64,000 bases of DNA from NCBI RefSeq assembly GCF_003419895.1, contig NZ_QPMM01000009.1, forward strand, positions 273,368-337,367, in the 5' to 3' direction. Positions within the stretch are counted from its first letter, which is position 1. Each line of letters opens with the position of its first letter. The stretch is from Chitinophaga silvatica (GTDB lineage Bacteria; Bacteroidota; Bacteroidia; Chitinophagales; Chitinophagaceae). Shown one piece after another: positions 19,191-30,100 of this stretch. The position numbers and the translations under genes were made by a program. Under the pieces are notes generated by a model. That model worked only from the letters and a program-made list of their open reading frames with translations. It was not told the DNA's origin and ran no database searches.

Positions 19191-20417
19191 ATGAAAAAGT
19201 ATTTGTTATTTATATGTTTTGTATTAAGTCGGTTTAGTACATATGGTTTTGATGCTCACGTCAGTAAATGGTATGTTGATACCAGTGGTACTTGTTATAG
19301 TGCAGTGCTGGACACAGGAATTAATCCATATACGCTTGGTATTGCTGCCAACTGGCGGCCTGCCAGAACATATGTCTACTATAGTTCAAGAAAGGAAAAG
19401 GATGCAACAAGTACGCAGACGAATATACGTAAGGACGGAACTTTTTCAAGTTTTTTGCCATTCTTTAAAAGGAGCACAGATGATACTCTGTTAAAGGTAG
19501 CACCGGATACCAGCGTTTGGGTCTGGAATGCACAATCGACCCTCTTTAATATCAAAGGATTTGAAATTGAAAATAAAGATCCTTTAGGTAGATATAATGC
19601 TGGTTTATATGGTTATGATTACACATTGCCAACTGCAGTCGTTCAAAACTCACATTTCAGAGAAGCTTTGTATGAAGGGTTTGAAGATTATGACTTCGCT
19701 ACCAATGGCAATATAGTATGTCAGGTTAGCAGAAATTTTGACTATTCGACCTTTAAAAATCAGTTCGATAGCCTGAACGCCCATAGTGGTATCAGATCCA
19801 TCAGGGTTACAAAAAATAATCCTGTTGCTGTAGGTGCTAATATTGTGAGTCAGGATGATGATAGCTTCAGTTTCACTGTTAAAACTGCTATCAATCCTTG
19901 TGCAGCTAAGGATACCATTTTGACTGCAATACGTGCAGATGCTAAAGTGGTATTACCTTCTTTTTCTCCATACGCTGGCAAAAAGATGTTGGTAAGTGTT
20001 TGGGTAAAGGAGGGGGCTATCTGTAATTGCGCCACTTATACTCATGCTGATATCTCAATTAAAACAGGAACGCTTACCGTTACAGCTGTTCCATCAGGTA
20101 ATATTATAGAAGGTTGGCAAAGGATAGAAAAAGTAATAGACATTCCCTCAGGAGCTACCACTTTTACTGTCACATTTAATAGTAGCAGCGATAGTAATGT
20201 ATATTTCGATGACCTGAGAATACACCCTTATAATGCTAATATGAAATCGTATGCGTATGACCCGATTTCACTTCGTTTAATGGCAGAACTGGATGAAAAT
20301 AACTATGCCTCATTTTATGAATACGACGATGACGGAACTCTTATCAGAGTTAAAAAAGAGACCGAAAGGGGTATAAAAACTATTTCAGAATCAAGAAGCG
20401 CTTTAATCAAGGAATAA
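19191..20417 (+). CDS. Exported protein with a carbohydrate-binding-like domain and YD-like tail
   Basis: This 408-residue protein has a signal peptide ending near YGFDA. Residues of about 160-350 look like a jelly-roll (CBM-like) domain, with a strand series finishing SNVYFDDLRIHPYN. The last 60 residues (SYAYDPISLRLMAELDENNYASFYEYDDDGTLIRVKKETERG) read like one and a half YD repeats, as if a piece of an RHS shell had become a separate protein. It begins 14 bases after the giant gene and ends 1 base before the next. A role in assembly or capping of the RHS shell is possible but unproven. Confidence 0.6.
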   Translation: MKKYLLFICFVLSRFSTYGFDAHVSKWYVDTSGTCYSAVLDTGINPYTLGIAANWRPARTYVYYSSRKEKDATSTQTNIRKDGTFSSFLPFFKRSTDDTLLKVAPDTSVWVWNAQSTLFNIKGFEIENKDPLGRYNAGLYGYDYTLPTAVVQNSHFREALYEGFEDYDFATNGNIVCQVSRNFDYSTFKNQFDSLNAHSGIRSIRVTKNNPVAVGANIVSQDDDSFSFTVKTAINPCAAKDTILTAIRADAKVVLPSFSPYAGKKMLVSVWVKEGAICNCATYTHADISIKTGTLTVTAVPSGNIIEGWQRIEKVIDIPSGATTFTVTFNSSSDSNVYFDDLRIHPYNANMKSYAYDPISLRLMAELDENNYASFYEYDDDGTLIRVKKETERGIKTISESRSALIKE

Positions 20418-20418
20418 G

Positions 20419-21153
20419 ATGAAGAAAATATTTTTTATTTATTGCTGCCTGCTTATTTCTCATATGATGAAAGCCCAGGATAGTAGTAGCTTAATAAAGG
20501 CTACTACTATCCTGTCAGAAGCGGGTGCAGTATTTGCAAAAGGTAATATGGCACTGGATATTACTTATACCTATGCAGATGAACAAACTCCAGATATTAT
20601 AACAGATTCACTAAAAGGTTATGTTCTGGTATCAGGTGAAAATTATCGGGGTGAGATAGGGAATACGCTTACAGTAAAGAACTCACGTTATAGTATCATC
20701 GCATTCAGAGATGAAAAACTACTATATGTGGCCAGATCATCAGATTCAAGTGCAAATCCGGATGCTATTTCTCCATTCAGATTAATCGATAATGCAATCA
20801 AATCCGCCGGCATAAAAAATTGTGTGATTAAAGAGAAAAATGGATCTATTCAACTCTCGTTTGTATTTCCTGAAAAAACATCTTATAAGAGTATGAAGAT
20901 TGTTTTGGATAAGAAATCGAAGAAGATGTTGGAGATAAGCTACATTATAAAAAAATCTTTATTGCCTTCAGAAGAGAAAACAACTAAAGATCTGTATGCC
21001 CAGGTAAAAACACTTTTCAATTACCGAAACATAGGCACCATTGCAAAGACTGACTTTGATGAGCATCAGTTTTTTACCAATAAGGCCAACGTTCTGGTGC
21101 CAGCTACTGCGTACCAGGGTTATGAAGTATTTATTGGATCTCCTACCAACTAA
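20419..21153 (+). CDS. Exported LolA-like protein (tentative)
   Basis: This 244-residue protein has a signal peptide ending MMKAQDSS. The mature part has a long run of beta strands with the outline of a LolA/LolB-like half-barrel: GNMALDITYTYADE, GYVLVSGENYRGEIG, and a segment of paired strands near 155-190. No catalytic motif is seen. It lies 1 base after the previous gene and 5 bases before the RHS gene. If the fold is right it could act as a periplasmic chaperone for the RHS protein. Confidence 0.5.
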   Translation: MKKIFFIYCCLLISHMMKAQDSSSLIKATTILSEAGAVFAKGNMALDITYTYADEQTPDIITDSLKGYVLVSGENYRGEIGNTLTVKNSRYSIIAFRDEKLLYVARSSDSSANPDAISPFRLIDNAIKSAGIKNCVIKEKNGSIQLSFVFPEKTSYKSMKIVLDKKSKKMLEISYIIKKSLLPSEEKTTKDLYAQVKTLFNYRNIGTIAKTDFDEHQFFTNKANVLVPATAYQGYEVFIGSPTN

Positions 21154-21158
21154 TTCAG

Positions 21159-24100
21159 ATGAAAAAAACTCCTATACCTATTAGAACATTCTTATTGTTT
21201 GTAGCTATTTTAATTAGCTGTGCATTTTCTTTGCAGGCCCAGAATATTCTTAGTGTCAAACAAACTTTGAAAGGCACACAACTCGTCACTGGAGCCGCCA
21301 TAACAGTAACTGATGATGTGTATTATGATAATACATTGAACTCCAGACTGGAGCCTAATTATCCTGTAAAGAATATCGTCACCCTGAATCTTGATGAAAC
21401 AAGTGCAGGGTACCCAACTGCTCCGTTTACAGCCACCGCAGTAGTAAAAATAACTTATAAGGGAACAGATAATAATCCACATTTTGTACAGGAAACCTTA
21501 ACAGTTAATTATGATACAACAACCAGCTATAAAGCCAGGAGTAGCTTCATTTTTAATAATGCGCATTCTGTAACAGTTGAACTGGTAAGCCTTACTTCAA
21601 ATAATACGGCAATGAATAACTCATTAATTCTTACTAATGAGATGAGTGGAAGCCGTATTTACAAAATGGATATGGCCAAAGATACTGTTACTGCTATAAG
21701 TTTTGATCTGGGATCTTTATCACCCAATGCAGACCAGGTTAGGATTACCTGGCCTGGTGTTATTGGCGCTGATGAATATGACTTGGAATGGACCTATATT
21801 GACTCTTCTGCTTATAAGAATAATGTTTATGGCAATCCAATAAACACCCAGTTGCTATTCCGTAATAATACAACTCGTACAAGCGTTACAGGTACTGAGT
21901 ATAGCATCCCTTTGATGTATGATAACAGAGGATTTCTGTTTGCAAGAGTTAGAGCTGTACAGTTGAAACCGGGAAATAAGCGTTTGGAAACTATTTGGCC
22001 AAAATCTGTTGCTGTTATGGAATTTTTGGGCCATGAGAATAAATTGAACTGGCAGTCGAATATCAGCTTTGCAGAGGAGGGGAAACGCAAGATTGTAATG
22101 CAATACTTCGATGGACTTATGCGTAGCCGCCAGACCGTTACCAAAGATAATAGTACGAATTCTACAGTAGTAGCTGAAACATTCTTTGACAAACAAGGCC
22201 GTCCTGCTATTCAGGTATTACCTGCTCCAACTTTAAATAATATTATTTCTTATACTAAGGGTTTTAATACGGGCATCAACGGTGCATATGATGTATCCAA
22301 ATATGATACACTTATTTCACCTGATCAGCTTTTGAATACTTCCGCAGCATCTATGGATAGTAGTAGTGGGGCATCTCAATACTATAGTGGCAGTAATCCG
22401 GACGCAACTAAAGATATCAGCCAATTTATACCAAACGCTGGAGGTTTTCCTTTCACGGAAACTATATATACACCAGATAATACAGGCCGTATAAGTCGCC
22501 AAAGTGGTGTGGGGCCGGATCATAGAATTAATAGTGGCCATGAAACAAAATATTCTTATGGAACTCCGTCTCAGCGTGAGCTAGATATTTTGTTTGGTAC
22601 AGAGGCCGGGGATGCCTCGCATTACTTCAAAAATGCAGTGCAGGATGCAAATGGCCAGTATAGTGTTACCTACCTGGATATGCATGGGCGAACCATTGCG
22701 ACTGCCTTAACAGGTAATGCAACAGGCGCAAATCTTCAAAGATTGCCTGGTGATACCTCTTTACCTACTGTTGAAACGCTGAGTGGAATAGGGAGGAACA
22801 CCTGGTCAGATGGAGAGCTGACTATTCATAAAACATTGGTGGTACCTGTAGATGGGCAGTATGATTTCAATTACGAGTATCAGGTTCCTGGGGTGTCGCT
22901 AACTACCTGCGGTGGGGGTAAAGTTTATATTGATTTATACTTTGACCTTGAGATTAAGATAACTGATGATCAGTTTAATCAATTACTTCCTGGCAAAACA
23001 CCATATATATTTAAAACAAAGAATTATGAAGGTTATATAGTACGTAACTTTATCAAAGCAAATTTTTCAGTTTTTCTTAAAGCAGGTACATATGAAATTA
23101 CCAAGACCCTAAAAGTAAATTCTGAGCAAAACAATAAACAGCAATCATTTTATTTTGATAATGCTACCTGTACTACTTATGAGCAAATCATAGAAGAACA
23201 ACGTAGATTGCAATCTCCTTCCAATTGTATTCCGGATTGCCAGGGGTGTTTGGCTAATTTGGGAACAAGGATAAGTTTTGCTACTTCGTATATGCAGAAA
23301 ATGGGTAGGCCGGCTACCGATTCTGTAAAATATAGGGAGGAGATAGACAATGCATATAGTGTTTTGTTGGCCGATTGTGATGCTTTATGTGGCAATACCA
23401 CATTAGCCGATTCGTATCGCACCAACATGCTCGGAGATATGACTCCTCCTTCCGGCCAGTACGCTAATCCTGATAATAATCAGTTTAAGTATTCTATATT
23501 TTATTCTGATGGAGATAGAATTGCTCCAATATATCAGAATAAGAATATTGTTTATCTCGGACCAGATAATAAGCCTTCAACAGTATATGATGAAACAATT
23601 GGTAGTTACGTAAAACCTCAGGACCTCTTACCTCAGCAGTTTATGGAGAAGTTTCAGCCTTCCTGGGCTGAAGCGTTATTGCCTTATCATCCTGAATATT
23701 GTAAACTTCAGGGTTATGAATTATTTAAACCTGTTTTGCTATGGGATAAACAATTTGGAAATACAGAAACTTATGCTGAGGCATTGGCTGCTAAGTATTT
23801 AAATCCTTTGGCCGCTCAGGGTAACGTGTTTGCGCCTTACTCTCAAACAACGCCAACAGATCCGCTTGCAACCAGTTTTCCAGCCTTAAAAGATAAGCTG
23901 ATAAGTGAAATTAGAGGGGATAATGATAAAAATAACTGGTCGCTGTATAAGACTGCTGCTGTATCTACCTTCTGCCGGAACAGTAATGACCTTACTTGCG
24001 CAGATCGATATACTAATGCACAGAGTATCTTCAGCACTGATCTTTGCAAAGGGGATCTGGATATGTTGTGGCGTAATTTCAGAGAACAATATCTGACTGC

Positions 24101-27100
24101 CAAACGAAAGATTATTGATAGCAAACTGGCTGAAACTGCGTGTCAGCAAAATGGAGGGGCCGTTGATGTCAAAATGTTGTATGACAGCAGTAAAACAGTT
24201 CATTTCGGCTCTCAGGATATGGTGCTGGCTGCTGCCGGGCTTTCCAAATACCTGACAGCGGATAAAAATCAGTTGAAAGATTCGGCCAATATTATCTCAG
24301 CACGGTTGTATGATGAGAACTGCAGGAGTTATATCAATACCTGGAAACAACAACTGGCACCATGTTATAATAGTCAGCAGATAGACCAGATAATTACACA
24401 GTTACTGATAGTTTGTAAAGCAGGGGCAGATGAAACTCATCCTTATGGAGCCAGCACTGTTCCTGAAAGCAATACTTCGCTTGCCAACAGATCTTTCCAG
24501 GACGTCATCAGAAAATATAATATTGCCCATAATATTACATCATGTGGTGAAACCAGTCAGTTTTTAGTAACAATACCAGCTCCTTATTATGCACAGTCGG
24601 GTACTTCTGACAAACCTGTACTTACCAGACCTGAGGATTGTGAATGTGCAAAATTGGATAGTGCCAGAATGGAATATTCCTGGGCTAAAGTGGGAATGGA
24701 AACATTCTCTGAATATTTATTCAGAACATCAAAAGTAAAAATATCGCAGATCGACCTTGAGAATATGATTGCTGCTTGTCATCCATCATCTTCTTCCTGT
24801 ACATTTTTGGAAAAGCCTATAAATATTCCGCCATATTTCCAATGCTATACACCGGCTCCATGTACTAATTGTAAGGTAGTTAATCAGTTGATTAACCGAT
24901 ATGCCACTGAATTCGGAACAGCAGCCCTACCTGTAATGCCAGGCACTCCAAATGCCCCTGAAATGGATTCGGCATATGAGTTAAAAGCCAACCTCTTTGC
25001 TTCATATATGAATAGTAAGCTAGGATATGGGTTATCGTATGTCGACTATCTGAATTTCAAAGATTCCTGTGATATACTTAAATATTCAGATAGTAGTATT
25101 ATTAGGAAAACAAATACTATCAATGTATTTCAGTTGTATTACCAGGGGAATAAAGTAGATGTTGATATTGCGGACGTTAAGCCAACAAAAGACAGTGGTT
25201 ATATTTTGGCTGGAGTTACGAATGGAAGTGGGAGGGTCGTATTGGTTAAAACGAATGTTACAGGGAATATCGTCTGGAGTAAGATTTACAATGCTGTTGA
25301 CACATCCGAAATTTCTAAAGTTTTATCACTAAAAGACGGTAGTATACTAGTAGCAGGATCTTCCTATAAAATGCCGGTAGAGGGTACTGGTGCTCCTGCT
25401 TTATTGCGTAAGCAATTGGAAGGTTCGGATAGTGCTAATACTAATTTTGCCAATAAGATGAACACTGCAAATCTGAGTATTGGTAGTGATGGTGTATTAC
25501 TTGATCGTAGTCGTTCAGCCATTTTCATAAAAGTTGATGCAAATGGAAATCTGATTTGGAGTAGAACCCGGGAAAACATTGAGCAACATACTGGTTTTAA
25601 TATCAGAGACATATATGAGCTATCTAATGGTGATGTAGCATATGTAGGAGATTACGATGCTAGTTCAAATGCGGTGACCTGTACCCTGGGGGTTCTAGAT
25701 AGTACGGGAACCGAGAAATGGATGAAGAATATTACGAATAGTAAAATTTCTCAGAATATAATTGAAGACGGTAATGATTTAGTTGTTGCCACCATCAAAT
25801 TTGGTTCGAATTTTTTCAGTCCATTGCTTTCAAAATTTGATAAGGCTACCGGAGCAGTAGGTGCAACGAAGACTTACAATCTGGGTTCTCATACTGTTGT
25901 TCGTGATTTATTCAAAACAACAGGGGGTGGGTACTCTGCTGTGATGGCGAAGTATACTGGTATATACAGTGATACTGCCGCTGTTGTAATCATGAATGTG
26001 GATCACGACTTCAATATTAACAACATTTATAAGCTATCTACCCCAGCAGGCAAAGTAATATCAGAAGTAAGTGCTTATCAGCAACAAGATGGCAATTTGT
26101 TAATTTCTCAGTTATCAAGAGATAATGTTAACGGAGGTTTTATATGTAAATGGAATAGTAGTAATAACACTATTGCATGGTCTAAGAGACCTTTGTCTAC
26201 AGAACGCTCAAGCGTAATGCGGCTAATGTCTAAGTATGATGGTGCTTTAGTGGGGGGCGGAGATTACAAGGGTAGCGTTGCTATTTTTCAATATGATAAA
26301 GATGGGAAATTAGGATGTGGGGATATGGATGACAATATTAGTGCAACCCCTATAATTGCAGGTGCCGGAACATTTATGCTGTTTACCAATGATATTGGAA
26401 AGGGCCTTAATCCTTATTCTGTAACACCTCAAAATTGTACTAGTAAACTTGAGAAAATTGAATGTATTGGTAAGATAGCTTCTAATATCAGTTATATAGA
26501 TGTACAATATAATGGTGCGAAAGTGCAGATGACGGTAAGTGATGTAACGATTACCAAAGATAGTTGCTATATACTGGCTGGTACTACCAGATCTGATAGT
26601 AAGCCTATTATAGTAAAGAAAAATGTCAAAGGCGATTTATTGTGGGCGAATATTTATGATCCGGGATATGTAACTACTGTAGCCAATGTGTTGCCTTTGA
26701 GAGATGGCAATATATTGTTGGCAGGTAATTATAATACTGCAGCACCAGTGCAGGCTACAACAATGGCAATGGTAGCATCGGTATCAGAGGATACAACTAC
26801 GAGGAGAATGGAATTAATGGCCGCTGCTGCCACTACTAGTAGCCTCTCCAATTTATTTGTGAAAGTTGGATCTAATGGAAATGTTATATGGAGTAAGTCA
26901 ATCCATGGTGCCGGTACCGGATATAACCTCAGAGAAGTCGTAGAACTATCTAATGGAGATATAGCCTATGTGGGAGGTGATGATGCAGATTCCTACAATA
27001 TACGTGGAACCATCGGACTTTTAGATAGTAATGGTAATGGTAAGTGGTTGAAAACCATGACGGGTATGCATATTACCCAGCGAATTCTTGAAGATGGTAA

Positions 27101-30100
27101 TAATTTGCTTGTAGCTGCGATATGGTATGGCAATGGTTATTATAATCCTGGTTTTACCAGGTTTAATAAGGTTACCGGAGCAAACGTTGTTCATAAAGAA
27201 TATAATGTAGGGAACCATGTCCAGGTGAATGGCTTATATGCTATGCCAGGTGGTGGTTACAGAGCAGTTATCACAAGGTATGAGTCTATAAACTCATTTA
27301 ATGGATCTGCCATGATATTGAACCTGGATAATGATTTAAATTCAACAGGTGCTTATCTATTATCTAATCCTGATAAACCTATAAAGAAAGTAGGGTCATC
27401 AATGTTGTCTGATGGTAGTTTGTTGTTGACTCAACAAGCGACTGATGATTTGAATGCTGGATTCGTTTTAAAATATAAAAACAATAATACGGTTGCATGG
27501 TCTGGTCGTCGTTTAACGAATGATTCTTCCCTTATTGTGAAATTACTACCTAAATATGATGGCTCTTTGGTGGGGTTAGGACATTACTATTACAGTCCAG
27601 CAATCTTCACCTATAATGATCTTGGAAGGCAGCTTTGTGATGATAGGGCTGACAATATTTCTGTTACCGGCTATTTACCAACAGCAGCGCCTATCAGCCC
27701 ATATTTTGATACACTTTCTTCAGTGATGTCTGATCGTCCATTAACCGTAAAACAAGGTATTGGAACGGTTCAAATTATAGAATGTGGAGTTGCAGGTGGC
27801 GGTACAACTAATATGTCGTTGTATCGTGGACCATTACTATGTCCTCAATCTACCCCTTCCTTCCCTGAAGTAGAAGGAAATACTGCTTCCAATTGTTCTG
27901 ACAGTACATTCTTTCTGGTAAGTACTGCAACAGAAATTTTAAAGGCGAAGAGAGATTCGCTTACACTTAATTTTAACAAGGTATTACTAAATGCTGCATC
28001 TGCTTCAGGTAATTCTGAAGTATTTACTGTTGGTTATAACAAATCTGAATATCATTATACCCTGTATTATTATGATCAGGCAGGAAATCTTGTTAAAACA
28101 ATTCCTCCCGCTGGAGTTATATTAGATACAAGTGCAGGCTGGCTCAAAACAGTGAAGGATGCCAGGACTGCAGGTACAACAGCATCGCCAAACTATAATT
28201 TGGCAACAACATATAGGTATAACACCCTTAATCAGGTTGTTTCTCAACAAAGCCCGGATGGTGGTGTTTCGACTTTCTGGTATGACAGGCTTGGCCGCCT
28301 AGCTGTTTCCCAAAATGCAGAGCAGCGCAGAGGTAATTACTTCTCGTATACTGTTTATGATAATTTAGGAAGAATTACAGAAGTTGGGCAGGTGAAATCT
28401 ACAGTTGCGATGACTGATGTAATTAGTCGTAATGCCTCTCAGTTGCAGCAATGGTTGAATAATGTTACCAATTCTAAAACTCAGGTTACCAAAACTGTAT
28501 ATGATATACCTAATGAGATGATAGATGGTATATATCTAGTTAGTAAGAACCTGCGGAATCGGGTAACTTGGTCGGCTGTTTATCCAAGAGCTACTGAACT
28601 GGATGCGTTGGGGCATAGTCATGCAACCTATTACAGTTATGATATTCATGGTAACGTGGATACGTTGCTGCAGGAATATCATTTAAACAAGATGGATACC
28701 TCTGGCAATCGCTTCAAAAAAATCGCCTATGACTATGATCTAATTTCAGGTAAGGTAAATAAAGTCTCTTATCAGCCAGGGTCACCAGATGCATTTTATC
28801 ATCGTTATTCATATGATGCAGAGAATAGATTAACAAATGTTGAAACTAGCAGGGATGAAACCTATTGGGAGAAGGAAGCATTTTACAAATATTATAAACA
28901 CGGACCATTAGCAAGATCAGTAATTGGTCAGCAACAGGTGCAAGGTATCGATTACGCCTATACGTTGCAGGGGTGGCTGAAGGGTGTAAATAGTAGTACA
29001 CTTTCATCTTCCTTTGATATGGGTAAAGATGGAGGAACTGGAAGTACCGTAGCAACCGATGCTTTTGGTTATTCATTGCATTATTATGGCAACAATGATT
29101 ATAAGCCTATAGGAGGCAACATGGTTTTAGGCAAAGGGGCCGCAAATAACACAACCCTGTTCAATCCGTTATACAATGGTAATATTGGAGCGATGGCAGT
29201 AAATATTGCAGGTATAGATAAACCATTGTTATATAACTACAAATATGATGTATTAAACCGTTTGGTAGGGATGAAGGCCGCAACTGGATTAAGTATAACC
29301 ACCAATACATGGACTCCGGTTGCAACAAACGATTTTGCAGAAAATATTACGTATGATGGCAATGGTAATATTCAATTTTATGCCCGCAATGGAAATGGTT
29401 CTGTTACTGGTAAGTTGGATATGGATAAAATGACTTATAAATACAAGTCAGGAACCAACCAATTGGATAATATAACTGATTCTGTACCATCATCCAACTA
29501 TTCTACTGACATAGACACGCAAGTACCGAATAATTACAGGTATGATGCCATTGGTAACATGATCTCAGATAGCGCCAGTAATATCCGTGCCATAGGATGG
29601 AATGTGTATGGAAAAATCCAGTATATCGTTAAAACTGGAAACGATACAATTTTCTACACTTATGATGCTGCCGGCAATAGGGTAAGCAAAATGGCAAATG
29701 GGGTACAGACTTGGTATGTAAGAGATGCTACAGGTAATATACTCAGCGTATATACTAAGAATGATCCGAATATTAACAATAAAGATCTGACTCTGATCGA
29801 AACCAATCTTTATGGTAGCAGCAGATTAGGTGTTCTGTATCAACAAATTAATGTAGAAAATTTATTGCCTCCATCTACCAAAGATTTACCTAATTTAGGA
29901 TCAGGATTTAGTTCTATCTTTAATCGTGGAGAAAAGGTCTTTGAATTAAGTAATCATTTAGGTAACGTATTATCCACTGTCTCAGACAGGAAACGGCCTA
30001 ATATTCTCAATGGCACAACAATAGACCACTTTGATCCGGTAATCAAAACCGCTCAGGATTATTACCCGTTTGGGTCACTGATGCCTGGTCGTGGAGGGTA

